This document shows positions 11,364-20,362 of a DNA stretch of 64,000 bases, in pieces (positions within the stretch are counted from its first letter, which is position 1; each line of letters opens with the position of its first letter). Where the stretch lies: the NCBI GenBank assembly GCA_020740775.1, contig JAHEWK010000002.1, forward strand, positions 2,418,001 through 2,482,000. The letters are read 5' to 3'. Below the pieces are notes generated by a model. The model did not search any database. It saw only the letters and a list, made by a program, of their open reading frames with translations, and was not told the DNA's origin. The position numbers and the translations under genes were made by a program. The stretch comes from Ilyonectria destructans (Eukaryota; Ascomycota; Sordariomycetes; Hypocreales; Nectriaceae).

Positions 11364-13028
11364 TCACTTCTTCCGATTGCGAATACGTGCAGATCGTCTC
11401 GGAGGCGCTGCTGGTGGGTCTGAAGGTGGCGCAAGGGGTGATGGCGCTGGCATGGAGCCTGTTGCGGCGAAAGCGCTTGGAGTTGGAGTCTCTACTCGAC
11501 GCGGAGCCGGACTGTAAGAAGCAAACGGAGATGGTTCAGGCACGGGGGCCGGGGTTTGCGCATGCGAGATAGGCTTGGCGTCGGAATATGACACGAGAGG
11601 TGGGATGCGCTCCTGTGGAGTAGTCAACTCGCTCGAAGGTCCGATCTTGCGCAGCATCTGCGCGGCGGACGCTCGGAGGTCCGATTGTTGGATTGCCATC
11701 TCCCGGAAATTTTCGACATTTGCTGAATTGTCAGCCGCGTGGACCACGGCTTCAAAAACTTCTTCGTACGTGTCAAAGTAGAGCGACATGTCTCGGAAAT
11801 TGTTTGCATTTAGTACCCATAGCATGGTGACAAATAGGGACCATACATCAGCCTTCTCTTGGGAGCCGGTGCCCCAGAACACCTCCGGCGGCATGAAGAG
11901 TTTTGAGCCAGTACGGCATGTGTTGGCGAGATTGCTTTTGTTGCAGAGACCAAAATCGGCGAGAAAGAAATTGTACCTGCATTCGCCCGTGGTGTCGTAG
12001 AGTATGTTGTCTGGCTTTAGGTCCCGATGCACTACCATATGACTGGCCAGGAAGTCAAGCGCTGAAAGCATCTGGGGAAAGACGGTCTGCTCGACGGTGG
12101 TAATCATGTCCTTGTACTTTCCCGTCGTCGGGCTCTCTCGGAGGATCTTGTTCACCAACGATGTCACGGTCCCTTCTTTCAGCGCCATATAAATCGCCAA
12201 GATAGACTCATCCTGGGACAGAACTCCTAGAAACTCAACGATACGAGGATGCTTCAGGCGAGAGAATGTGTCCAATTCCCTTTTCATAATTACCTTCTCC
12301 CGGCTGTTCTGGGCCTGTCCGCCCAGCTTCTTGACGGCAATGCACTTCCCCGAGTCCAAGTCTAGTACTCTATGGACAGTGCCGAACTGTCCCCTGCCGA
12401 GCTCGGGTTCATCTAGCTCGAGACACCGGATTTTTGGCCCGGGAGGGAGTTGGGGTCTCGTATCGTACAGCGGTGTCCGTGCTGCCGTTTCGTCCTCGTC
12501 GGCAGTCCGCGACATCCTCGGATTTAGTTGATAAGTCAAAGGGCGAGCTTCTTTGTCCACCTCAGACTGCTCCATGATTTCTTTGAGACTTTGATGCCAT
12601 TCCAGCGTGAACGTGTATAGGTCCCGGTTCGCGCCGCCCATACCGAGCTGGGTATTCACATCGCCGCAAACCACAACCTGGCGCTTGCAATCGGCTGCAA
12701 AGGGTACACAATCGGGTCCAAAGGTTTTCGTGGACCGCTGGTGTGATAAGTCGTGTAGCATGATGGCCTTGGTATCTGGGTCGACCATAAAGGAGCACTG
12801 AGACCTCGCAATTCTGAGGGAGCTGAGAAATATGTCGACTTCACCATGGCCGAGTGTCACGAGGGTACCGCAAGGTTTCCGTGGCGTGTGGCCAATATCG
12901 AAAACGACGCCATCTTTGCCTTCCGACACAAAATCGGCGTTGTTGGGGTCGTTCACGGCAGCCTTGGCTGCCTCGCTGACGGGGATGAGGGAGAACAAGG
13001 CCAAAGGACGAGGGCTTGGCGGATGCAT
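11364..13028 (-). CDS. FHA-like domain Ser/Thr protein kinase
   Basis: A 554-residue intronless protein. Residues about 30-150 look like a forkhead-associated domain (LVTLGHGEVDIFLSS, ARSQCSFMVDPDTKAIMLHDLS), although the usual SxxH reads SQCSF. Residues about 205-450 are a complete kinase domain: GRGQFGTVH glycine loop, IAVKKL lysine, RDLK-type catalytic loop HRDLKPDNIL, ADFGL magnesium loop, an FMPPEV activation end and DVWSLFV. All catalytic residues are present, so activity is expected. The C-terminus is Pro/Ser-rich and ends in a basic tail with PPRRSARIRNRKK, probably a nuclear or nucleic-acid-binding signal. FHA kinases of the Rad53/Cds1 class act in checkpoints, but this one is shorter and probably belongs to a lineage-specific family. 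It is divergent from the gene at 13794, which carries a related RRSAR motif. Confidence 0.8.
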   Translation of the reverse strand: MHPPSPRPLALFSLIPVSEAAKAAVNDPNNADFVSEGKDGVVFDIGHTPRKPCGTLVTLGHGEVDIFLSSLRIARSQCSFMVDPDTKAIMLHDLSHQRSTKTFGPDCVPFAADCKRQVVVCGDVNTQLGMGGANRDLYTFTLEWHQSLKEIMEQSEVDKEARPLTYQLNPRMSRTADEDETAARTPLYDTRPQLPPGPKIRCLELDEPELGRGQFGTVHRVLDLDSGKCIAVKKLGGQAQNSREKVIMKRELDTFSRLKHPRIVEFLGVLSQDESILAIYMALKEGTVTSLVNKILRESPTTGKYKDMITTVEQTVFPQMLSALDFLASHMVVHRDLKPDNILYDTTGECRYNFFLADFGLCNKSNLANTCRTGSKLFMPPEVFWGTGSQEKADVWSLFVTMLWVLNANNFRDMSLYFDTYEEVFEAVVHAADNSANVENFREMAIQQSDLRASAAQMLRKIGPSSELTTPQERIPPLVSYSDAKPISHAQTPAPVPEPSPFASYSPAPRRVETPTPSAFAATGSMPAPSPLAPPSDPPAAPPRRSARIRNRKK

Positions 13029-13136
13029 TGCACATTAACTTGCCGAACGAGTGCGTGAGAGAGATGTGGCAACTATGAAGGATGGATCAATGGTGGATGA
13101 TGATAGATGGCGGAGGATAGAAAGGGGCAGTGAAGG

Positions 13137-13198
13137 TTGTTGAGGTCGAAGATGTTAGTGGTGTTGAGGTCGAAGATATAAGTGGTGTTGAGGTCGCA
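13137..13198. repeat. 24-base tandem repeat, about 2.6 copies
   Basis: The unit GAGGTCGAAGATgttagtgg and its variant ending TATAAGTGGTGTT occur head to tail, followed by a partial third copy GAGGTCGCAC. The array lies about 110 bases upstream of the FHA-like kinase start. Confidence 0.75.
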
Positions 13199-13207
13199 CA
13201 ACTAGGT

Positions 13208-13435
13208 AACAGCTTGCGGGAGGGAAACTTCGGGCAGATGTTGACCAAGTCTCTCAGTATCGCAAATGCATGGATTTTATTTACAATTCGGATGTCTGAA
13301 TACTTGGGCATTAACCGACTCATGATTCAGATTGGTATCCCTTTGTTCTTGCGCAAACACTGACCTACATCAACCCGGGTTTATTTGTCTTCTTGCAAGC
13401 CATCCTAAGCGGCCACCCGTGTTTTCCCCTGCCAT
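13208..13435. repeat. Direct duplication, copy 1
   Basis: This segment recurs about 272 bases downstream with clear similarity over its whole length. Shared landmarks are GGGAGGGAA, CCAAGTCTCTCAGTAT, TACTTGGGCATTAAC, GACCTACATCAACCCG and TTATTTGTCTTCTT. Confidence 0.85.
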
Positions 13436-13469
13436 CCTACCCATTCCTCTGCCTTCTTCACTGTTCCAA

Positions 13470-13705
13470 ACAACGGCTCCCGGGAGGGAACTTCCGGCAG
13501 ATGTTGGCCAAGTCTCTCAGTATTGTCAATGCATGAATTTTACTCGTAATTTTGATGTTTGGATACTTGGGCATTAACAGACACATAATTTAGGTTGGTG
13601 ACTTGTATGTTCCTTTGTTCTCGCGCGAGCACCGACCTACATCAACCCGTATTTATTTGTCTTCTTTCAACTCATCCTAACCTGTCACCTGTTCTTTCAA
13701 TTGAT
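13470..13705. repeat. Direct duplication, copy 2
   Basis: This is the second copy of the segment at 13208-13435, in the same orientation. It carries scattered substitutions and small indels, so the duplication is not recent. It ends about 35 bases before the 11-base tandem units. Confidence 0.85.
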
Positions 13706-13738
13706 CCAAACCTCTCCCCAAGCCCTTGGGATTTTCCA

Positions 13739-13793
13739 TTTCCTCGGCGTTTCCTCGTCATTTCCTCATCGTTTCCTCGTCGCTTCCTCTGCC
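13739..13793 (+). repeat. Five 11-base tandem units directly before the ATG
   Basis: TTTCCTCGGCG, TTTCCTCGTCA, TTTCCTCATCG, TTTCCTCGTCG and CTTCCTCTGCC follow each other without gaps and end exactly at the base before the ATG at 13794. It is a pyrimidine-rich 5' leader, which is usual in filamentous fungi, but the repeat regularity is not. Confidence 0.8.
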
Positions 13794-15311
13794 ATGAACT
13801 CCAATCGTGACTATGCTTTCGGAAAGTACGGTGTCGAGTGCGTTCAGCCCAAATTTCGTTTTGATATGATGGGTCCCCAGGTGGTGCTTAAGCGACTCGA
13901 ATACCTCGCCGCCAACCCAGACGTGCTCCAACGAGAGAGGCACCGCTTCAGCATCTCTCCGCCGCTGCCGCGTCCCTCGCCGACTTTCTCGACGCTCAGC
14001 ACCGATCCAAACGCGCCGCCCCCGCGCAGTTTGAAGCCCGGACAGCGCGACCGATTCATAGTGAATCTTGAGTGGGGTCAGTCGCACGTGAGCAACCAGT
14101 ACAGGTCCGAAAAGCGCATTGCGGCAATGCGGATGCTTTCACGAAAACCCGAGGACGGTCCCTACCTACTCGGAGTCGAGTCGGAAAAGAGAGTCAAAGC
14201 GAAAGTCAAGGCGGACTGGATAGCCCAGGGAATATGGGGTGACGATTGGGACGACGAAACCGGTCATTTGGACTGGAAAGTGTGGAAGCACGAGCAGCCG
14301 CTCCCTGACGATGAAGACGAGGACGATGGCGCCTCAGGACGTCAGCCTCATCGTCCCTCTTCGGGCCTTGCCTCTACCCAGCCACCGCCGTCGCCACCGA
14401 AGCCGCGTACGACGGTGGATGAGAAGGCACGGGAGGCGGCAAGACGAGATCGCGACGCGTCCCGCCCGTTCCAGCGCTTCATCTACTTGGTCTCGGAAGA
14501 ACGCGAGCGAATCCTGGCCGCCGCTGACGCGACCGGCCCCGACTCGACCCTCCCCGAAGCGACCGGCCCTACGACTGCCCCCCTCGACATCAACACGCAG
14601 GCCTACACGAACGTCAAGGCTAACTGGGTCGAACGCGGCCTCTGGTACCGCAAATGGGGACAACTGCCGGGCATGAACTGGAAACACGAACTCCCCCACG
14701 ACCGCGACGAGCTTTGGATGGAGGGATATACGCCGCCTCCTCGGCCGCCCAGAATACGGACACGCCCCTTTCGCTTTACCTCTCCCGATCCGGACAGCCC
14801 AGAAAGCACCCAGGAAGTCGCCGACCCTTCTCCCCCGGGCGGAAACTCACCTCCAATCATCCCATCAGAAGTGTCACGCCAAAGTTCCCATTCAGCTCCA
14901 GCCGAGGTCTACCCCAGTGTAGAGGCTCCCGACGGAGTCTCGGTTCCCATCGCCAAATCGCCCACGTCGTCCGCGCCATCGGCCGACCCGGAGCAAGGCC
15001 CCGGGCGGGCGGGCGGCCGTAGATCGCCCCGGCGCAGCACAAACATCGACTCAGTCGTATCCGGGAGCATCTCAAAGGCCAAAAAAGGGCAAAGCCCCGT
15101 CGGACGCCAAACTCGCTCTCCAAAGGCAAAGGTTCTCGCCGCAGAGCTGGAGCAGGCCAAGCCACGTCGGAGCGCCCGCTTACAGGCGCAAGAATCGACG
15201 CCGCCTCAGCCTCAGCCGACGCTGTATGGAGGAAACGCCAAGAGTGGTGGTAAGAGTCAGAAGAGGGACAAGCAGCAAGGGATCGCGCGTGGAAAAGGGA
15301 GGAAGTTGTGA
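13794..15311 (+). CDS. W-rich repeat protein with RRSAR tail, unknown function
   Basis: A 505-residue intronless protein; I recognise no named domain. The start at 13794 is chosen because a non-coding 11-base repeat immediately precedes it. Two related segments are visible: residues about 133-170 (KADWIAQGIWGDDW, then DWKVWKHEQPLPDD) and about 268-305 (KANWVERGLWYRKW, then MNWKHELPHDRDE). Each is preceded by a YL(L/V)..E..KR/ER segment, which suggests an internal duplication with conserved Trp and a WKHE signature. Between and after them the chain is Pro/Ser/Thr-rich, probably disordered. The basic C-terminus has PRRSARLQAQ, close to the tail of the divergently transcribed FHA-like kinase. 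A shared targeting signal or a functional pair is inferred, not shown. Confidence 0.7.
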   Translation: MNSNRDYAFGKYGVECVQPKFRFDMMGPQVVLKRLEYLAANPDVLQRERHRFSISPPLPRPSPTFSTLSTDPNAPPPRSLKPGQRDRFIVNLEWGQSHVSNQYRSEKRIAAMRMLSRKPEDGPYLLGVESEKRVKAKVKADWIAQGIWGDDWDDETGHLDWKVWKHEQPLPDDEDEDDGASGRQPHRPSSGLASTQPPPSPPKPRTTVDEKAREAARRDRDASRPFQRFIYLVSEERERILAAADATGPDSTLPEATGPTTAPLDINTQAYTNVKANWVERGLWYRKWGQLPGMNWKHELPHDRDELWMEGYTPPPRPPRIRTRPFRFTSPDPDSPESTQEVADPSPPGGNSPPIIPSEVSRQSSHSAPAEVYPSVEAPDGVSVPIAKSPTSSAPSADPEQGPGRAGGRRSPRRSTNIDSVVSGSISKAKKGQSPVGRQTRSPKAKVLAAELEQAKPRRSARLQAQESTPPQPQPTLYGGNAKSGGKSQKRDKQQGIARGKGRKL

Positions 15312-16329
15312 GTTTAGTACGAACGGTGCCCAACTACCCGAATCCATTCCCACCTGCAAATGTCATCTGCTTTTGTTTGAACGAGTGCGAAATTGAATCA
15401 CCCAGTGGGATCGCGAGGAGTGGGATGAGAAGAGATGGTTCGAATTAGGTTTCTGTTAGTATGGTCTGTAATATTCAATGTTGTCATTCGGTGAAAAAAG
15501 TGTCAAATTACCCACTTAACTGCACTGGAAGCTGACTGTTGACTTGGCAATGCGACCTTGTGCTGGTGTTGAAGCGGCGAAAATAAATTCAGCGACAGAT
15601 GACGCGGCAAACGGGAGTGCAAGTGCGAGCGGTAAAGCGCTGCCGAATCTGTCCCAAACCCATTTCAGGCATTTACTGGACGGTGAGTACTTGCAGACAT
15701 TGATTGGGCTGCTCGAAAAGAGAGAACAAGATTAAATCGCCAGGCAGCCTCGTCTCAGAAAGTTGTGCCGTAGCGAAGTACTGGACTTCCAAGGACTCTG
15801 TTAGAAAGCCGACCGTGGGCTCGAAGACGTAATGTTGCAAGAACTGGCGGCGGCCTTGTTTCCAGCCTCAGCTGTGTCATCAGCTTCAGCAGACCAAAAT
15901 ATCGACATGTAACGCTCAAACGTCACGGAGAACATTTTCTCAAGCATCAATTCGGCGGTGAGATTTGCTAATTAAATGCCTGAACGAGTGCATCTACCAC
16001 GTGATCCGTACTAACAACCCAGCTGCAGTCTCAGAGTCTCAAGAAATCATGTCAAGACTAGCGCTGCTATCAATTCAAATCGAGCAGACTTTTCCGATTA
16101 TTTGACTTGCGAGGTGCGTGACTTGACTTACGGCAGAGGGTTTTGATAGCAGCGCTGGTCAAGACTGAAAACCCCCATGCCCTTCCATTCCATTGACCTT
16201 CTCAAGGCCCAGCCCTTGATGTTCCCAATTTTTGCCAGCTCAAATACCCCGCAATACCCTTGGGGTCTAGCATTGTACCTAGGATCTGGGCCCGACGTCG
16301 CAAACGCTCTTCCCATGCTGATATCTCGG
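15312..16329. other. Non-coding stretch, nothing recognised
   Basis: No gene is supported. A 63-codon frame at 15544-15735 has ordinary composition but no family resemblance and no supporting signals. The segments GTCAAGACTAGCGCTGCTATCA (16051-16072) and TGATAGCAGCGCTGGTCAAGAC (16144-16165) form an imperfect inverted repeat. Confidence 0.5.
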
Positions 16330-18489
16330 CTACATCGTCTCCCGCTTCCTCTTCCCATTCTCACGGCTGGGCAGAAGGGATCGGGGATAAACATTTGCCA
16401 GCCCAAAGCTCACAAGCATAGCCCTACCCCCGTCCACTAGTATGTGATGTCGCTTGACGTGGCGGTGGTCAACAAGCCGTTCGCGCAATTCCTCGAATGC
16501 GAACTTCACCGTGTTGATTATGGGAGGGTCTATTAAATCCACGCTCTCACAGATTGGACGTCCAGCGTATGTCAGAAAGAGGAAGTGCATGAACTTACTA
16601 CCGCCGTAGTATTTTGGTTGTATGAGGTCAACGATACCGAGGCAGACGGGCACGTAGAGCCCCTGAAGTGTTTGGATGCGCTCGTAAATTTTTTCTTCAT
16701 GACGCAGCGCCGCAATATCCTTCGATTGGACGCCTTTGGCCACAAAAGTGTAACCATGAGACGCAAGGCGCACTTTGAAAAGCGTCCCGACCGATCCTGG
16801 TATAGTGAGCGGCACACAATTAGCGCTTTGTTCGCGGTCCCAGCCGAGTTGGTTGCGGATCAGACCAAGAATTGCATCCGGGTCCAAGTGTGCATTGCCA
16901 TGATCGTTGAAGTTAGGGCAGTCATAGTCCATGGGACCGTAAAACGAAAGCCCAAGAATGCATTTGTGTGTGCAATATGGCCGGTCTTGAATGTTTCGCT
17001 GGGACCAAGAGTTCGCCTGCCCCGGAACCTGCTGATCCTGCCCCTCGATCGATGGGATGATACCCCCCGAAACGTTTGGCACCCCCGCAAGACGGTTAAA
17101 TTGGCCGAGGGTCGACGAGAAGCTGCTGAGATAGTAGCCGTTGCCATAGCTTGGTTGCAATGTGGCTCTGCCCGGTAGTTGAAAGGGTGTTCGAATCGGG
17201 GAGTAGACGAACCCGCCCAATGGCCGTGAAGTTGCGCATCGCTGCTGGAGAATTGGCGCTGGAATACTCCTCAAGACATCGTCATACTTCACGTACCACA
17301 TGTCGAGGCGTTGGGCAGCGTCGCGCCAAGTCGCAGGCGGAGGTGGCGATCGCAAGGCCTGGAGGGTAAATGCGAAAACTTGTGCGACAGCACTGCGATG
17401 GAGTTGGTTCTCATCGCCGACTTTGACGTCCAGATTCGGCACACAGACTGAGTAGCGAACGCAGGATGGGTCATCCGGTATGTGGAGGAAGACAAATGCC
17501 TCCCCTGTGCATACGTACCCGTACTGGACGCCCTTTCCGACCATGTAGAAGAACAGCTGTGACACAACAGTCGAGGCGAGACGCCTTGCCGTAGACCGGA
17601 ACCCCTGGCCGTCATTATGGATCACGTCGTGATTCAGATCGATATCCGATGCCAAGCCTGTTGTAATTTCGTCGCAGCTCAGCTTGTTCGGTGCCTTGTA
17701 CTCGATCGCAAGGACGGGGACATTGCAGCCGTTCGAAGTTCGGTAAATGCAGCATTGGCCTGGGGAGGGGCCTTGTCCTCTGGTCTCCCGGCCAGACATG
17801 AAAGCAATAAACCTTGCGGCCCATCTTGCAGTATCAGCGTCGCCGTAGACGGAACTGAGATCCATGTATTGGGAGTTGGCAGTACGGGTCCCGCCTAGGT
17901 CCGGGTGGGTTTCGAAGGATATTGGGCCGGGAATACCGAGATGGTTCCTCAGTACTTCGTCTTTGTATGCCTCCTCAACCAGCTTCGCTAACGCATTTTC
18001 CACAACGTGGCGTTGAAACCTCTGGAGCCCGAGTTCACATCCAATTGGCTTGAGCAGAGCCCCGACGGCTTCCAGTTGATCTCGAGATGGGAAAACGGCC
18101 GCCTGAGAGAATGAGGAGCCAGATGAAAGTTGCTTCCAGAGGCCTTCCTGTGCTTCTGCAAAGCCCTCCCACGGGATGATCTTTCGAGGACAAATCCGCT
18201 GCGCCGGGCTTCGAGTGTCGACTTGCGTAGGGTTGGGGCGGTCAGTCAGCACGTCGATATCGAGGTTGAGCGAGTGGCACATCTCAAGATACCGCGGTAG
18301 GGTCTGCGGCTCGGGTGCGGTGGCACGTTCTTCATGCTCAAGGCCGTTGACTAAGCCGTCGTCGTTCGAGCGAGTCCAGGTCGCTGTGAGTCGGCGCTGC
18401 TCCATGATGGTATAGGCTTTCGCGAGTTCGTGCCGGTACCTCGCTTCATCAATTTGCCACTGCGAGCGTCCGAATTCGGCCATGATCAC
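16330..18489 (-). CDS. PD-(D/E)XK-like plus decayed kinase-like domain protein
   Basis: A 719-residue intronless protein. Residues about 160-330 carry a restriction-endonuclease-like signature: a predicted helix-strand region (YGDADTARWAARFIAF), then VPVLAIEYKAPNKL with an ExK motif at about 263-265, then STVVSQLFFYMVGKGVQYGYVCTGE with a Q and a core strand. Residues about 555-705 look like a protein-kinase fold (GSVGTLFKVRLASHGYTFVAKGV, then DHRHVKRHHILVD and VSFGLANVY). The catalytic Asp and Asn and the DFG Asp are replaced, so phosphotransfer is unlikely. Such REase-like plus kinase-like pairings are known among Crinkler-type and related fungal effector or conflict proteins. Assignment here is by motif only. 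The C-terminus ends in a basic GKRKRE cluster (possible nuclear signal). The start may be at 18489 or 18483. Confidence 0.65.
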   Translation of the reverse strand: MIMAEFGRSQWQIDEARYRHELAKAYTIMEQRRLTATWTRSNDDGLVNGLEHEERATAPEPQTLPRYLEMCHSLNLDIDVLTDRPNPTQVDTRSPAQRICPRKIIPWEGFAEAQEGLWKQLSSGSSFSQAAVFPSRDQLEAVGALLKPIGCELGLQRFQRHVVENALAKLVEEAYKDEVLRNHLGIPGPISFETHPDLGGTRTANSQYMDLSSVYGDADTARWAARFIAFMSGRETRGQGPSPGQCCIYRTSNGCNVPVLAIEYKAPNKLSCDEITTGLASDIDLNHDVIHNDGQGFRSTARRLASTVVSQLFFYMVGKGVQYGYVCTGEAFVFLHIPDDPSCVRYSVCVPNLDVKVGDENQLHRSAVAQVFAFTLQALRSPPPPATWRDAAQRLDMWYVKYDDVLRSIPAPILQQRCATSRPLGGFVYSPIRTPFQLPGRATLQPSYGNGYYLSSFSSTLGQFNRLAGVPNVSGGIIPSIEGQDQQVPGQANSWSQRNIQDRPYCTHKCILGLSFYGPMDYDCPNFNDHGNAHLDPDAILGLIRNQLGWDREQSANCVPLTIPGSVGTLFKVRLASHGYTFVAKGVQSKDIAALRHEEKIYERIQTLQGLYVPVCLGIVDLIQPKYYGGSKFMHFLFLTYAGRPICESVDLIDPPIINTVKFAFEELRERLVDHRHVKRHHILVDGGRAMLVSFGLANVYPRSLLPSRENGKRKRETM

Positions 18490-20362
18490 GAAGGTTTGGC
18501 TTCTTCAGGGGTAATATCGCCCCGCGTGTAGTTCCTCTGTAGTTGACTGAAGATGGCTTAGCGATGGCAGTTTGAAGGGACAAAGCGGGGTTATGATGTG
18601 TTGTCTGGGCCCGGGTTAAGTGAATCACATATAGGACAGAGAGTACGTACACGTCGTAATCAAGTCTCACATGGACACGACATGGTTGGGTGTTATCCGC
18701 AGGCATACCCAACAAGTATGGAAAAAGAAAATACGCAAAAGTGTGTATCAAGTACTGTTACCTAAAACGGGGGCTCAAGGCAGAGGTAAATGCACAACAC
18801 CTCGTCTTTACTGTATATCCTCGACCTCAATGTGGTGCGAAGTATATTCGCTGATTGATTATTGCTAGAGAATTGCTTTGATATTTGGAGGAGGTTGAAT
18901 TAACTTGGAAAACCTAAAAACTAGATCCATGAATAATTGGAATCTACTATTGAAATTTAAGATACATAGTGCGTGCATATACCAATATCTGTCGGTATGT
19001 AGCTGTACGCAGTCGCTGGAAATCATCGGCAATGTGCATTTATTGCATCCCGTGCATCGGAGTTGGGCGCATTAGCCTGCCGTGAGCCGGGAGTGTCTGG
19101 CTCATCGTCCTCTACGTGTCGCCAGAAGCAAATCCTTTGGCATTGATCCGTTTCACTCCTTTCAAGTTTATGCCATAATCATCAGTGATTTTGATTTGAA
19201 TTGTACGAGATCGGTCTGCCTAGCCGTCGGGTCGGAGGAAAGATGGCGTGTTTGAATCTCATCTTTCCCCGCCGTGAGGCCCGTGACGCATGGACTGCGG
19301 GTTGGTGAGTGATTAACGAGCAAACATGAATGATAGGCTTACACGTCGACGGTCTCCTCGTGTTTTCTCTTTTTTTTTTTTTTGCTTATTTGCAGTTTCG
19401 CGCTTTTTCTGAGATCTGAGATCTGAATCCCACACGGGGAAGGCGGAGGTGATCCGACGAGGTATCAGAGCCTACCAGTAAATAGGGAGTCCTTGCGACT
19501 GGAAGGACTATACAGACTATTAACCACTCTCTAATTTCGACGATTTCATTGTGGGTTTTTCTCCCCTCTCGGCTTCCTCATGGTGGGACTCCTACTGCCC
19601 TACCCAGAGCCTCGTTTGAAGACGGGCGATGTGGCGTTGTACTCGAAGTCTAGACCCGCATGTGCACATTGGGCTGACTGGTAGGCAACCAGACCAGACG
19701 ATCATCTTAGAGGCTCTAGATGCACTATTGATTGTAAAATGAGGGGAAGGGAGGCTGGCATGTTGCACTGCCGGCACACGACGGAAGCCATTTTGCACTA
19801 ATTTGCGCCACGTCGTTCTAGACAAATCGTAGCCGCAGCCCGTTCACGCTCTGGGTGTAAAGCTTGCCCGGTCGGGCATCAAGAGATCAATAGCGGTTGA
19901 TCTCTCGCCTTATCGGCTGTTCTGGACAACAAGCCTCACCAGAACTAGCTGTGCTGGCTCAGCCCCGCCGTTCAGCGCGGCAGCTAAACCCTGCGGGACG
20001 GATACCGGTGGCGTGTCATAGCTTCTCATGGCTTCTCAATCGCAAATAAGCTTAACGAGTTTAAGCCCAGTGTTCAGACCATCGAGCAGCTAACCGTTGT
20101 TTCCATTGAGAGGGTTCAGCTGCCAAGACTGAAATGTAACAGCTCGGATACGCCAGCATGCAAGATAAGACGTCGACTTGCCCCCTCACCCGAGTTTGGT
20201 GTTGGTCCATCAAACCAGCGGCCAAGGCTTTGGATGTTTGTTTCACTTGAGCAGACCGACGTTGGATTTTCTTTCTTTTTCCTATCCCGGTTTGTCCTGT
20301 GAGGGATAGGGTCTCCATTAGCCACCAATCACCACTCTCAGATACCGCAATCAATCGTCACC
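18490..20362. other. Non-coding stretch with two adjacent hairpins
   Basis: No gene is supported. A poly-T tract lies near 19371-19384. Two close perfect inverted repeats occur: GCCCG-GT-CGGGC at 19866-19877 and AGAGATCAA with TTGATCTCT at 19882-19890 and 19897-19905. The right side presumably carries the promoter of the Cys-rich surface protein gene. Confidence 0.5.

Larger units (their letters stand above)
13029..13793. other. Divergent promoter region with repeats
   Basis: The 765 bases between two divergent starts hold three repeat structures, annotated separately: a 24-base tandem repeat, a direct duplication of about 230 bases, and five 11-base units abutting the right-hand ATG. No independent gene is supported. 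Confidence 0.7.
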
